A stretch of DNA of 64,000 nt from Bin80 sp965220365 (GCA_965220365.1 OZ244823.1:3038001-3102000); one strand, 5' to 3'. Numbered from the stretch's first letter, positions 33,703-43,655 are shown. Made by a program: numbers and translations. The notes: generated by a model not told the origin, from the sequence alone.

Positions 33703-35025
33703 ATGCTACGCAAGATTTTAATTCCATGCCTGCTTGCTTTCGCCTGGCCCGCATCCGGTCAGTCGCTGGAGGCTCATGTTGATTCCCTCTTCGCTTCTGT
33801 GGATCAGCCGGATACTCCCGGTGCAGCAGTCGTAATCATGCGCGGCGACAGCATCCACTTTGCTAAGGGATACGGTGTAGCCGACCTAGAACATAGTATC
33901 CCGATCACGCCCAATACTGTCTTCATGGTTGCAAGTGTATCAAAGCAATTCACCGCCTACGGAATTGCACTCCTCACTACCCAAGCCAAAATTTCACTTG
34001 ATGATCCAGTCACAGACTATATAACGGAACTGGCATCTTTCACACCTCCAATTACCGTGCGGCATCTAGTTCATCACACTAGTGGGCTGCGTGACGAGTT
34101 CAACCTTCTGGCACTGGCTGGATACCGGATGGATGACGTGATTACCAAAGACGCCATTTTGCGTCTGATTTATCGCCAAAATGATCTGAATTTTGATCCT
34201 GGAGAACGATACCTATATAGCAACTCTGGCTATACACTGATGGCAGAAATCATTGAACGTGTGAGTGGACAATCATTCAGTGAATGGACGCATGACAACT
34301 TGTTCATACCGCTTGGAATGACGAATTCACAGTTCCGCGAAAAACGGGGACAGGTGATTGAAAATGTTGCGTCCGGTTATATCACTGCGCCCGGTGGATA
34401 TAAAGCTCAGCGTGTGAATTATTCCAGTGTTGGAGCCAGTGGACTCTATACAACGGCACTAGACCTGGGACGATGGCTCACCGCACTGAAGCGAGGCGAT
34501 GTCGGCGGGACCCCGACGCGAGAGCTGGCACATTCTCGCGGGATCCTCTCCAATGGAGACACACTTACGTACGCATTTGGTCTCAGTTATGGACGATTTA
34601 GAGGGACACAATCTATTGGCCATAGCGGCTCTCACCGAGGATTCCGTGCTTGGGCAGGACGGTTTCCCGACCATGACCTTGGCATTGTTGTGCTTGGCAA
34701 CCTGGAGGAATTTAACCCATCAAATATGGCGCTTAAGGTTGCCACTTTTTTCATTGAGGAAAAAAGCCTGAACGTGTATGAGGGTGCGTATCATAGCCCT
34801 GAACTCGGTAGCACGATCTACATTTCCCTCGAGTCTGATACGTTGCGTGCACGCTCCCAGCGAGGCGAACTGGCCACACTGTCCCGAACAGGAAGAGACT
34901 CCTTCTCCAGCGACACATGGTACTTGAGCTCTTTTCAATTCAAACGAGAAGATGACCGCTTGACCGGAGTTCACATCAGTTCTGGGCGCTCTCAGGATGT
35001 CTGGTTTGAGAAAATGGATCAATGA
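33703..35025 (+). CDS. secreted beta-lactamase-like serine hydrolase
   Basis: A 440-residue exported protein (signal peptide to about residue 19) of the class C beta-lactamase/penicillin-binding-protein-like superfamily. Active-site motifs are Ser78-Val-Ser-Lys81 in VASVSKQFTAYG, the YSN triad in YLYSNSGYTLM (about residue 170) and HSG in GHSGSHRGF, in place of the KTG motif. A beta-rich C-terminal domain of about 90 residues follows. Such proteins act as esterases, D-aminopeptidases or peptidases; resistance cannot be inferred. A paralogue follows immediately with a 4-base overlap. Confidence 0.9.
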   Translation: MLRKILIPCLLAFAWPASGQSLEAHVDSLFASVDQPDTPGAAVVIMRGDSIHFAKGYGVADLEHSIPITPNTVFMVASVSKQFTAYGIALLTTQAKISLDDPVTDYITELASFTPPITVRHLVHHTSGLRDEFNLLALAGYRMDDVITKDAILRLIYRQNDLNFDPGERYLYSNSGYTLMAEIIERVSGQSFSEWTHDNLFIPLGMTNSQFREKRGQVIENVASGYITAPGGYKAQRVNYSSVGASGLYTTALDLGRWLTALKRGDVGGTPTRELAHSRGILSNGDTLTYAFGLSYGRFRGTQSIGHSGSHRGFRAWAGRFPDHDLGIVVLGNLEEFNPSNMALKVATFFIEEKSLNVYEGAYHSPELGSTIYISLESDTLRARSQRGELATLSRTGRDSFSSDTWYLSSFQFKREDDRLTGVHISSGRSQDVWFEKMDQ

Positions 35026-36686
35026 CCTACCGGCTCCTCATATGGTTGATCGTGGTCGTGAATACTCCGGCCTATGCACAGGTGGACAAACTCTTCCGCT
35101 CCTGGGATACAGACAAAAGCCCGGGAGCGGCAGTAGCCGTACTGTACCGGGGAGCAGTCATCCATCATGAAGGATATGGGATGGCCAACCTGGAACACGC
35201 GATCCCAATTTCATCCACCAGTGTCTTCGACATTGCTTCGGTATCAAAGCAATTTTGCGCATTCGCAATCGCAATGCTGGTTGACGAAGGAATGATCGCA
35301 CTGGATGAAGACCTACGAACATACCTGCCGGAATTACCGGATTTCGGACATACGATTACAATCCAAAACCTGCTCTACCACACCAGTGGACTCAGGGACT
35401 GGCCGGGAATGCTTGGACTGTCTGGTCGTGAACTGGAGGATGTGATCTCCATGGAGGAGATTCTCTTTTTTGTGACGCATCAGCAAACATTGAATTTCGT
35501 TCCCGGAACGCGATACAGCTACTCGAATACAGGCTACACCCTTCTCGCCCTGGTGATTGAGCGTGTCAGCGGACAATCCTTCCGGTCTTTCATGGAAAAT
35601 AGGGTGTTCGAACCACTTGGAATGACCCGCACATTTTTCCAGGATGATCACGAAGAGGTTGTGTCAGGACGCGTAACAAGCTACAGCCCACAGTCTGGAA
35701 ATTTTCAGCGTATCGGTAATGGCCTTATGGCGACCGGATCTAGCTCGCTGCATACAACCACCGAGGACCTGCTCAAATGGGTGCAAAACTTTGAAAACCA
35801 AAGTCTGGGAACACCTGCTGTACATTCTATGATGAATTTGCAGGGGCAACTCAGCGATGGCACAGCTCTTCCCTATGGTTTCGGGCTGGTTCAAGGAACC
35901 TACAGAGGATTGAATACACTCTCCCACTCAGGCGGATGGGCCGGTTTTCGAACGACAATTCTGCGGATCCCCGATCACGAGTTTGCCGTCATTGTACTTG
36001 GCAACCATGCATCTCTGAACGCTACTGTAATGGCACAGCGTGTTGCGGAACACTATCTGGAAGCATTCATGGGGCCCCCTGAAATGCCTCCGACTCCCTT
36101 GAGTCTTGGAGAAAGATCCAGTGATTATGAGGGGATCTATGACTTTAGTGAAGCGCACGTTTTACGGCTTACCACAAGTGGATCATCACTGTTTGCCCAC
36201 CTACCTCCCACCCCAAGCGTACCCGCCCAGTCAATTGGGGCAGACTCTATGTATGTCCCAGCACTCAGTTTAACCCTCACCTTCTCTCGTGACTCACTGG
36301 GGCAGATCACGCATGCCTCTACAACGGAGCTTGAAGCCGAACGATCTCCATTACCGAAAGAAACCGACCTTACCCCATTTGAAGGATGCTACAACAGCGA
36401 GGAACTAGGTGTATCCTACTCAATGCGTCTTGAGGATAGCAAACTGATTGCGACCGGGCCACGCGGCAAAGAGTTTGAACTGACGAATGCCCTTGAAAAT
36501 GTCTTCACCAGCGATTCGTGGTTGATGCCTGTAATTCGATTTTTCGTCGATGCCAATACTCAGACCGTGATATCCTTTGAAGCAAACAGCCCACGCAATC
36601 GAAAAGTGGTATTCAAAAAGGACTTAGACCAAGACGGCTCAGCATCAGGATCGCATGATCCTTGCGATCCTTCGGAGCAATCATGA
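35022..36686 (+). CDS. secreted beta-lactamase-like serine hydrolase, tandem paralogue
   Basis: A 554-residue protein coupled to the preceding gene (ATGA). It has a signal peptide (ending AYAQ), the same catalytic set (Ser73-Val-Ser-Lys76 in IASVSKQFCAFA, YSYSNTGYTLL, LSHSGGWAGF) and a longer C-terminal half. That half carries two copies of the about 90-residue beta-rich module found once in its neighbour (compare YEGIYDFSEAHVL and FEGCYNSEELGV with YEGAYHSPELGS). The tail is polar with an Asp/Ser/Gly-rich end. The pair arose by tandem duplication, followed by module gain or loss. Confidence 0.9.
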   Translation: MTYRLLIWLIVVVNTPAYAQVDKLFRSWDTDKSPGAAVAVLYRGAVIHHEGYGMANLEHAIPISSTSVFDIASVSKQFCAFAIAMLVDEGMIALDEDLRTYLPELPDFGHTITIQNLLYHTSGLRDWPGMLGLSGRELEDVISMEEILFFVTHQQTLNFVPGTRYSYSNTGYTLLALVIERVSGQSFRSFMENRVFEPLGMTRTFFQDDHEEVVSGRVTSYSPQSGNFQRIGNGLMATGSSSLHTTTEDLLKWVQNFENQSLGTPAVHSMMNLQGQLSDGTALPYGFGLVQGTYRGLNTLSHSGGWAGFRTTILRIPDHEFAVIVLGNHASLNATVMAQRVAEHYLEAFMGPPEMPPTPLSLGERSSDYEGIYDFSEAHVLRLTTSGSSLFAHLPPTPSVPAQSIGADSMYVPALSLTLTFSRDSLGQITHASTTELEAERSPLPKETDLTPFEGCYNSEELGVSYSMRLEDSKLIATGPRGKEFELTNALENVFTSDSWLMPVIRFFVDANTQTVISFEANSPRNRKVVFKKDLDQDGSASGSHDPCDPSEQS

Positions 36687-36732
36687 ATGGGTGGGCTTTG
36701 CCCTACAAGGAAAAGCACACGACAAGGATGGA

Positions 36733-37785
36733 CTAAACCCGTTCCAATTTGATAGGATAGGTTTTCCCGGCATTCCACTGACAGACATACAGGTTTTCAT
36801 CATTGTCTATGCAAACATCGTGACAATGATTGAAGACCGGCTCTTCCTGCAGCATAAGTTGCAACTGATCATTTTTATAGACCGGTGGCGTACCTCCTGG
36901 ATTTGACACGACACGATCATGTTTGTCCAGGATTGTGACAAAACCGGAATCAGGTGTCTGATTTAGATAGCGAAGCCTTGACCAGCACACACCAGAATAC
37001 ATGGTTTCTCCGTGAATGACTGCACGGCATACGTAGGCACCCGGCAGAAAAATCGTTGAGAGATACTCTCCACTCAACGAGAATTTTTTGAAAGCATTAT
37101 GCCCTCGACTGGTGCATACCAACGATGGCATCTCCGGATTACGTAGGTCTATACACACACCATGAGCTGTTTGAAACTGGTAATCCTCATCCCCTCTACC
37201 TCCAAACTTGTGAATATATTCTCCTCTGGAATTGAACTGGAGAATCCACTGTGATCCATATCCATCAGCCACATAGATATCGCCATTCGGGGCGATGGCA
37301 GTTTCTGTGGGATGATAAGCATCGTCTTCCTCATAGGCTCCAACCGCTTTAGGATGTGGTAATCTCATGACAACCTCTCCCGCTAAAGTCGTCTTCACTA
37401 CTTGCGGGTTCCCATCAAAACCATTGTCGCAAATGAACAGAAATTCTTCTCCACCTGCCTCCCAAATTGTTAACCCATGCCCATAAGGATAGTCGCTACC
37501 CCATGTGTCAAGCAGATTACCTGAGGTATCATAGATCAGTACGTTATTGCGTGTCTCATCTCCAATCATAATCAACCGCCCGGCCTGATCCTGTACCATC
37601 TCGTGACAATTATTGATCGGGGTAACATCAGGGTCCAAGTCTCCCCAGGTTCGGTGTACCCGATAGCGGTAATCTCCATGACCGATCAGTTCATCCGGCT
37701 CAGGCCGTTTACTGATAATATTTACAGGGAAGAGTGTTAGTAGGGCAGCCGAGGAAGTACGCTGCGTAAATTCGCGCCGATTCAT
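36733..37785 (-). CDS. Tat-type exported NHL/6-bladed beta-propeller protein
   Basis: A 350-residue protein with a Tat-like start (NRREFTQRTSSAALLTLFP) followed by a propeller made of NHL-type blades (NNVLIYDTSGNLLDTWG, HPTETAIAPNGDIYVADGYGSQW, FNSRGEYIHKFGG, HDVCIDNDENLYVCQW). Peptidyl-alpha-hydroxyglycine lyase-like and sugar-lactonase-like proteins share this layout. No catalytic set can be assigned. It is convergent with the hydrolase pair. Confidence 0.82.
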   Translation of the reverse strand: MNRREFTQRTSSAALLTLFPVNIISKRPEPDELIGHGDYRYRVHRTWGDLDPDVTPINNCHEMVQDQAGRLIMIGDETRNNVLIYDTSGNLLDTWGSDYPYGHGLTIWEAGGEEFLFICDNGFDGNPQVVKTTLAGEVVMRLPHPKAVGAYEEDDAYHPTETAIAPNGDIYVADGYGSQWILQFNSRGEYIHKFGGRGDEDYQFQTAHGVCIDLRNPEMPSLVCTSRGHNAFKKFSLSGEYLSTIFLPGAYVCRAVIHGETMYSGVCWSRLRYLNQTPDSGFVTILDKHDRVVSNPGGTPPVYKNDQLQLMLQEEPVFNHCHDVCIDNDENLYVCQWNAGKTYPIKLERV

Positions 37786-37807
37786 TGTTACCAGGGTTTC
37801 CTGAAGT

Positions 37808-38566
37808 TTAATCCAAAAAATCAGATGTGTTATCTGTCTCCAAATTCAGCACCTGAACCTGCAGTGGCTGTAGTTGGACAATACGTCCGGTAAATCCGAC
37901 CACATCCTCTACAGAAAGAATGGGCGCTTCTGCAGGGACCATCAAGCGCACTTCTCGTTCATCGGAATCCTCAAGTATAACTAAATCATCCTGGAATCCT
38001 ATAATCACGCCTTCTGCAGATACAATCTGGTCCATGCTGCGCAATGAATCACGCTCGGCTTCAAAAATACTCGTGTATGCAATCGTCCATGGCACCGCAC
38101 CGGCACGGCGCATGAGTAGACCAAACCCCCTCTCGAAACCACCATGATAGTCGCCCAAGCTGAATAGCTCCGCCATCCCAACCTTAATCGAATCAAGTAC
38201 CTGAGTTGATAACTCCTGTGCCATGCCACTACCTATGGTGATATGCACCAAGCGCTCATCTATCAGGAGGAGAACCAAAATTCCATTATGAGTTTCGATA
38301 GAACCCAATTCCCATAACGTATACAATGATGCTGCATACAACTCTATGGATTGCCCTCGTATAGATTCTACTGTTACTCCGGCGAGCGTAACGGATGTGC
38401 TGTCATAAAAATCTGAAAGCAGATTTACCAGAGCATTCTCTTCTTCGGCATCTAATACATCCGCCTGATCAACAATCCAATCCGGTTCCGGCATCTGGTT
38501 TTCGATCAGACATCCTGCCATCAATATTGCAGATGCCAGGCAAAATGTGTACTTCCAGATCGTCAT
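37808..38566 (-). CDS. TPM-domain lipoprotein
   Basis: A 252-residue lipoprotein (lipobox LMAGC, Cys19). Residues about 28-165 form a TPM domain (DWIVDQADVLDAEEENALVNLL in two halves, THNGILVLLLIDERLVHITIGSGM, GDYHGGFERGFGLLM), a fold with phosphatase or chaperone-like roles, for example in photosystem repair and membrane proteostasis. The remaining about 85 residues, with no transmembrane helix, form a beta-rich tail of unknown type. Its function here is unknown; it is anchored on the periplasmic side. Confidence 0.82.
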   Translation of the reverse strand: MTIWKYTFCLASAILMAGCLIENQMPEPDWIVDQADVLDAEEENALVNLLSDFYDSTSVTLAGVTVESIRGQSIELYAASLYTLWELGSIETHNGILVLLLIDERLVHITIGSGMAQELSTQVLDSIKVGMAELFSLGDYHGGFERGFGLLMRRAGAVPWTIAYTSIFEAERDSLRSMDQIVSAEGVIIGFQDDLVILEDSDEREVRLMVPAEAPILSVEDVVGFTGRIVQLQPLQVQVLNLETDNTSDFLD

Positions 38567-38916
38567 TGAGCAATTCGTCGGTAATATGACCGTACTAGAT
38601 CCGTACTAACCCACACTGCTGAGACACTTACTCCATCAAACGTATCCCTGAACTTATCTGTTCACGGCCTGGAATCGTCTCATTCCCCCCTGTTGATTCT
38701 ACTTGAATCCACCTTGGCAGCCTAATGGTCCTATATCCTCTGCTTCAGGCCAAATTTGCAGCATCGCCTTTTTCGTTCATCATGCTAAAATAGAACTTCT
38801 AAGGCACCTACTATCTTCAGGCCCCTAAGGAGTAACTACAATCTCAAGGATGTAATGATCTCATGTTTGGTGTGATGTTTTAGCTTGTAAGAGCAGATCC
38901 TGAGAGTTGCCAGAGT
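38567..38916. other. 350-bp stretch upstream of the ATPase remnant
   Basis: No gene is recognised. A short direct repeat CCGTACTA occurs at its left end (around 38590-38610). The missing 5' part of the downstream ATPase gene is not present here. Confidence 0.45.
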
Positions 38917-39603
38917 GTGTACTCTACTATGTCCATTATGGCCTGTTACCCATTATATTTAAGGAAAGAAATCTTCGGGCTTCTGAGCGAGACAATAGAT
39001 AGACTGAGTAATGTCCCTGATTTATCCTTGACCCAGTTTGTCAAAGCTTGCCGTTCTGGAGCCGAAGAACTAAAATCAGTTTATGAGATTACCTCTTCGC
39101 AGGCCGAGCACATTGCTAACGCTGGGATTGAGGTTTTTATGAAGATTGAAGAACTTGCCCCGATCACAAAAATTTGTCTTAATACAGCACCAAAGGGAGA
39201 AAAATCGGTATGGCAAGAACTGGATGACCCTTCAACTGGCCAAAAAGCAACTGCCGTACTCCTGCTACTACTTCTTGACGCAGATGCACCTCTAATTGTA
39301 GATCAACCGGAAGACGACTTGGATAACCGTTTCATTACTGAAGGAATTATCCCTCGTATGAGAGAACAAAAACGACGAAGGCAATTTATATTCTCAACGC
39401 ATAATGCAAACATCCCTGTACTAGGTGATGCCGAAATGATCCTCGGACTATCGGTACCTAGTGGAACCGTTGATGGAACTACATGCATTGCTAAAGGACA
39501 TAGGGGATCTATTGATTGCCAACCGGTTCGTGAGTTAGTTGAAGAGATTTTGGAAGGCGGTCGCGAAGCATTTGAAATCCGCCGCCGAAAATATGGGTTT
39601 TAA
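38917..39603 (+). pseudogene. C-terminal remnant of a TrlF-like SMC/AAA-type ATPase
   Basis: This 228-codon frame holds only the C-terminal end of a large ABC/SMC-type ATPase: a signature-like DPSTGQKATAVLLLLLL, Walker B LIVDQPEDDLDNRFI, and the switch histidine in FIFSTHNANIPVLGDAE. It ends GREAFEIRRRKYGF, the typical end of TrlF-type (PHP-ATPase) defence-linked proteins. There is no Walker A and no N-terminal PHP domain, so it is a 5'-truncated remnant rather than a working gene. The downstream AlbA_2 gene starts three bases after the stop, so the two were probably co-transcribed. Confidence 0.7.
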
Positions 39604-39606
39604 CCA

Positions 39607-40432
39607 ATGACAAAAACAAGATTGCTGGAAATCATTGCTAGCGGAGAAAATTCAGAAGTTGAATTCAAACGTGATGATGTACGACCGGAATCTCTCGCTA
39701 AAGAGATGTCCGCTCTACTTAACCATCGAGGAGGAAGAATTCTATTGGGAGTGGAAGATAGCGGCGAAATCTCCGGTATGAGCCGAGATCATCAGAGTAC
39801 TGAGGAGTGGGTTATGAATATTTCTAGGCAGAATATCTACCCTAGTGTAGTACCCATATTTAGTTCCATCATCATGTCTAATGACAAACGAGTGGGCATT
39901 ATTGAACTCCGTACAAGTCGCTTTGATAAACCTTACAAGGCACGAATACAAAATTTATGGACATCTTATGCACGTGTTGGTAGCACCTCGCGTAAAGCAT
40001 CACCCCAGGAAGAGATAAGACTTTATGATTTCTCTGGGATGGTTAAGTATGAAAAAAAGCCGGTACCGGATATGGGACTGGAAAGTTTGGACTTAAACCG
40101 AATTTCAAACTATTTCAGTACTATGTTGGGTAGGCAGTCCCCAAAACTTGAAGAAACTCACGAATGGCAACAGATCCTTCTCAATTCCGACTTACTTGTT
40201 GAGATAGAAGAGGGTCTGGTTTTAGCGTCTGTCGCAGGATTGCTACTTTTCGGTAAGAACCCAAACCGCCGGTTGCATCAGGCTAGTGTGATGGCAGTAG
40301 CATTCCCCGATACTGAAAAAGATTACAATACTATTGACGAAGAACGAATTCGTGGGCCATTGGTGTCGCTTTTCTCAGAGAATCGTTCTGTCGTTGAAGG
40401 TGGAGTAATTGATCGCTCGGTAGACTTTATTA
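39607..40432 (+). pseudogene. AlbA_2/Schlafen-like ATPase gene, 5' part, split by a transposon
   Basis: Residues 1-275 of an original 411-residue protein. The N-terminus is an AlbA_2 (divergent AAA_4, Schlafen-like) domain: SGENSEVEFKRDDVRP, then LNHRGGRILLGVEDSGEI and ARVGSTSRKAS. Translation now runs into the transposon and stops at 40504-40506, adding about 25 foreign residues. Joining base 40432 to 43890 gives 1236 bases, exactly 412 codons, with no frame break, so the interruption is the only visible lesion. Proteins of this type are RNA/DNA-acting or regulatory and recurrent in defence islands. Confidence 0.85.
40425..40432 (+). repeat. 8-bp target-site duplication, left copy
   Basis: CTTTATTA here matches the copy at 43882-43889 exactly. 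IS1595-family elements make 8-bp duplications, so this marks the insertion point. Confidence 0.9.
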
Positions 40433-40483
40433 GGGAATTATATACAATAGTGCCCACGAATCAGCGAGAATTTAGCGATTTTC
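40433..40483 (+). repeat. left terminal inverted repeat of the IS1595-type element
   Basis: 51 bases matching the reverse complement of 43831-43881 at 46 positions, starting GGGAATTATATA. The mismatches lie in the middle of the repeat; the outer 19 and inner 18 bases are identical. Confidence 0.93.
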
Positions 40484-40506
40484 GGGGAGATTATTGCAAC
40501 TATTAA

Positions 40507-41523
40507 GTGAGAATGCCGTATCTTATGGGTACTAAACTATCAATAAATAAGGCGATGAAGAAACAGAGAACTGGGCCAGGTAGATCACATCGACAGGGAA
40601 TCTCATGGGTGAAAGTATGCAGGATGTTTCCCAGTGATGATGCTGCTGAAAAATGGTTTGCCAAACAGCGCTGGGGAAACCAACCCGTCTGCCCTCATTG
40701 TGGCTGTGATAATGTCCAAACTGGAGCCAAGCATCCAACCATGCCGTATCGGTGCAGGACCTGCAGGAAACGCTTTAGCGTGAAAGTTGGAACGGTTATG
40801 CAGGGATCGAACCTTGGATATCAGGTATGGGCAATTGCAATCTACATCATGTCCACTGGCATTAAGGGCGTATCCAGCATGAAATTACACCGTGACTTGG
40901 ATATTACCCAGAAAACGGCGTGGCATTTGGCACACCGGATCCGGGAGACGTGGGATACGAACTCCTGTCCTTTTGCAGGCCCAGTTGAAGTGGATGAGAC
41001 CTATATCGGCGGCAAGGAAAAGAACAAACACGAATCCAAGAAACTCCATGCAGGTAGAGGAACCGTAGGCAAGATTGCCGTGGTTGGTGCAAAGGATCGC
41101 TCTACAGGCAAAGTCGATGCACTGGTGATTGAAGATACCACTGCAAAGACCTTGAAAGGATTCGTCTATACTGCCACACAGAAAGGATCACAGGTCTATA
41201 CCGATGATGCTACTGCCTACTCGGATTTGGATGGGCTACTGCACGATACGGTCAAGCATTCCGTCAAAGAGTATGTCAATGGCATGGCTCACACAAACGG
41301 GATCGAAAGCTTCTGGGCCTTGCTGAAGCGTGGCTATTACGGTACTTACCATCGCATGTCCAAGAAACACCTGCAACGGTATGTGAACGAATTCGCCGGT
41401 CGACATAACGTTCGGAGTTTAGATACACAGGATCAAATGAAGCAGACGGTTATGGGATTTGTAGGCAAACGTCTGACCTACAATCGACTGACCAAGAAAA
41501 CAGGCAAAGTGGCAAATACGTGA
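40507..41523 (+). CDS. IS1595-family transposase (ISXO2-like)
   Basis: A 338-residue transposase. The N-terminal part carries a zinc-ribbon CPHCGC...CRTC (about residues 64-85), followed by a helix-turn-helix-like part (TGIKGVSSMKLHRDLDITQKTAW, read in parts). The catalytic DDE-type core has VEVDETYIGG (first Asp), VYTDDATAYSD (second Asp) and HTNGIESFWALLKRGYYGTYHRM (final acidic/Asn region typical of IS1595). The length fits the family. The start is uncertain: GTG at 40507, ATG at 40513 or ATG at 40525. The left repeat ends 23 bases upstream. Confidence 0.93.
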   Translation: MRMPYLMGTKLSINKAMKKQRTGPGRSHRQGISWVKVCRMFPSDDAAEKWFAKQRWGNQPVCPHCGCDNVQTGAKHPTMPYRCRTCRKRFSVKVGTVMQGSNLGYQVWAIAIYIMSTGIKGVSSMKLHRDLDITQKTAWHLAHRIRETWDTNSCPFAGPVEVDETYIGGKEKNKHESKKLHAGRGTVGKIAVVGAKDRSTGKVDALVIEDTTAKTLKGFVYTATQKGSQVYTDDATAYSDLDGLLHDTVKHSVKEYVNGMAHTNGIESFWALLKRGYYGTYHRMSKKHLQRYVNEFAGRHNVRSLDTQDQMKQTVMGFVGKRLTYNRLTKKTGKVANT

Positions 41524-41539
41524 ATGATCACCAAATACA

Positions 41540-42526
41540 ATGGCAAAGAACCAAAACCTTCAGGCTGCACAGCGGGCAAAGAAGGATGAGTTTTACACGC
41601 AGCTCAGCGATATCAATAATGAATTGCAACATTATGGCCGTCACTTCAGAGACAAGGTGGTATACTGCAATTGTGATGATCCACGTGTAAGTAATTTCTT
41701 TCAGTATTTCTCACTGAAATTCGAAACTCTGGGACTCAAGAAACTCATTACCACTTGTTACAAGAACCAGAATATGGAGTTGTTTTCCCAGCATGATGCT
41801 GAGCGGGCGATTATGTTGGAATATGACGGAGATCAGGACGGCAATCGTCGTGCTGATCCTAAAGAGATTGAAGTAACCCACCTGAAGGGGGATGGGTGCT
41901 TCAAAAGCGCAGAGTGTATTGAGTTGTTGAAGCAGGCAGACATCATAGTCACGAATCCCCCGTTCTCTCGCTTTCGGGAATATGTAGCCCAGTTGATGGA
42001 ATACGACAAGAAATTCTTGATTATTGGACACCAGAACGCGATTACCTACAAAGAGATATTCCCACTCATCAAGGAAAATAAAATCTGGCTGGGATATGGT
42101 TTCAAAGGCGGGGCAGGACATTTTATTAGTCGATATGAGGACTATGCAACTGCGATGGACAGGAAAGAAGGAATGATTCGGGTGTCAGGAGTTCATTGGT
42201 TCACCAACTTAGAGCACAACAAGCGTCACGAAGACTTGATCTTGTACAAGGAGTATTCGCCAGAGGAATATCCGAAGTACGACAACTATGATGCCATTGA
42301 GGTCAGCAAAACTAAGGAGATACCCAAAGACTACGATGGAGTGATGGGGGTCCCAATTACCTTCCTGGATAAGTATAATCCAGAACAGTTTGAAATTATC
42401 GGAGCAACCGAAAGTGAGGGAAAAGATTTTTCATGTGGACTTTGGGATCTTCGATCGAAGGTGGCGCAAGCAATGGTTAAAGGGCGACGTGTATACAAGC
42501 GCCTGTTTATCCGCCGTAAGAGATAA
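41540..42526 (+). CDS. EcoRI-type N6-adenine DNA methyltransferase
   Basis: A 328-residue protein matching the EcoRI methylase family in length and motifs: KKDEFYTQLSDINNELQHY, FRDKVVYCNCDDPRVSNFF, LGLKKLITTCYKNQN and the catalytic NPPF (residues 139-142) in DIIVTNPPFSRFREY. Such enzymes methylate the inner adenine of a palindromic site, GAATTC for the prototype; this copy's site is unknown. It follows the transposase by 16 bases and precedes the DUF262-HNH gene by four, so a shared transcript is likely. It could protect host and transposon from the adjacent nuclease. Confidence 0.92.
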   Translation: MAKNQNLQAAQRAKKDEFYTQLSDINNELQHYGRHFRDKVVYCNCDDPRVSNFFQYFSLKFETLGLKKLITTCYKNQNMELFSQHDAERAIMLEYDGDQDGNRRADPKEIEVTHLKGDGCFKSAECIELLKQADIIVTNPPFSRFREYVAQLMEYDKKFLIIGHQNAITYKEIFPLIKENKIWLGYGFKGGAGHFISRYEDYATAMDRKEGMIRVSGVHWFTNLEHNKRHEDLILYKEYSPEEYPKYDNYDAIEVSKTKEIPKDYDGVMGVPITFLDKYNPEQFEIIGATESEGKDFSCGLWDLRSKVAQAMVKGRRVYKRLFIRRKR

Positions 42527-42530
42527 GTCA

Positions 42531-43655
42531 ATGAAAATTACTCCAGAGAAAATCACGGTCAGAGAACTGGTGGACGGTTACGAAGAAAGTCCAAATGATC
42601 GTGTCGTTGGGTGGGATGGAAAACTGGATATCCGTCCATCTTATCAGAGGGAATATATCCATGACAAGAATCCAGAATTCAAGGAGAATCTGATTAAGTC
42701 CGTTTACCATCAACTCCCGATCAATCTGGTCTACTTTGCCAAGATGGGAGAAAATGCTTATGAACTATTGGATGGGCAGCAACGAATACTCACCATCTGT
42801 AGATATGTATACGGGGTGCGGGACTTTCCTGTCGAACTGAACGAAAAGCCTTGTTATTTCAATCAATTGGAGGCAGATGGGAGTGCTGGACAGATTCTGG
42901 ATTACGAAGTCCATGTCCATATCTGTGAAGGTGATGTAAAGGAATTAATGGAATGGTTCCGTACAATCAATACTGGAGCACATAAACTGTCGGAGCAGGA
43001 ACTGCGCAATTCATTTTACAACGGTCCCTGGGTAACGGATGCGAAGCGCTACTTTACTAAGCTAGGTGGGCAGGCGATTGTCTGTGGGAGGTACATGACT
43101 GGAAAACGCGAACGTCAACACCATCTTGAGCAGATTATCCAATGGAGGATTGGGAGCAAGAAGGATGAGGATATCTGTGCGTTCATGGGAAAGCATCAAC
43201 AGGATTCTGATGCAAAAGAACTGTGGAAGTATTTTGAAGAGATAGATGCATGGATACTGGGGCTGTTTGAGGAAGACAAATCGCTTCGGGGGATAGACTG
43301 GGGGAGGCTGCACCGAGAGTATTCCGAGCATAATTACGATCCCGAATACACCAAAGAACGTGCACAAGAGTTGCTGGATGATTACGAGGTAAAAGCAAAG
43401 AGTGGCGTGTATGAGTATATTCTATCTGGGGAGATTGTGGAGAAACATCTGAATCTGCGGACATTTGACAAAGCAGTAAAGAAGAAAATCTGGATCAAGC
43501 AGGGAAGGATATGTCCTCCTTGCCAGAAAGCTGTAAGTCTACGAGATTCTCATGCAGATCATATCAAGCCTTGGTCAAAAGGAGGCAAAACTGAGCCAGA
43601 AAATTGCCAAGTGTTATGCGTCCAATGTAATCTGTCTAAATCCAACAGGCAATGA
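42531..43655 (+). CDS. DUF262-HNH nuclease (GmrSD-like)
   Basis: A 374-residue protein. The N-terminal DUF262/ParB-like domain shows RPSYQREYI (about 36-44), LPINLVYFA and the nucleotide-binding LLDGQQRILTI with DGQQR at 81-85. The middle (about 150-310) is helical. The C-terminal about 50 residues form an HNH nuclease: CPPCQK, DSHADHIKPWSKGG with catalytic His near 341-344, then CVQCNLSKSN. Type IV restriction enzymes of the GmrSD kind combine the same two domain classes. The pairing with an EcoRI-type methylase suggests restriction with modification, but no cognate restriction enzyme has been shown here, and activity is unproven. Confidence 0.87.
   Translation: MKITPEKITVRELVDGYEESPNDRVVGWDGKLDIRPSYQREYIHDKNPEFKENLIKSVYHQLPINLVYFAKMGENAYELLDGQQRILTICRYVYGVRDFPVELNEKPCYFNQLEADGSAGQILDYEVHVHICEGDVKELMEWFRTINTGAHKLSEQELRNSFYNGPWVTDAKRYFTKLGGQAIVCGRYMTGKRERQHHLEQIIQWRIGSKKDEDICAFMGKHQQDSDAKELWKYFEEIDAWILGLFEEDKSLRGIDWGRLHREYSEHNYDPEYTKERAQELLDDYEVKAKSGVYEYILSGEIVEKHLNLRTFDKAVKKKIWIKQGRICPPCQKAVSLRDSHADHIKPWSKGGKTEPENCQVLCVQCNLSKSNRQ

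Noticed and set aside
33703..36686. Antibiotic-resistance beta-lactamases
   Set aside because: Ser-x-x-Lys and Tyr-Ser-Asn are shared with many esterases and peptidases; HSG replaces the KTG motif, so resistance is not supported.
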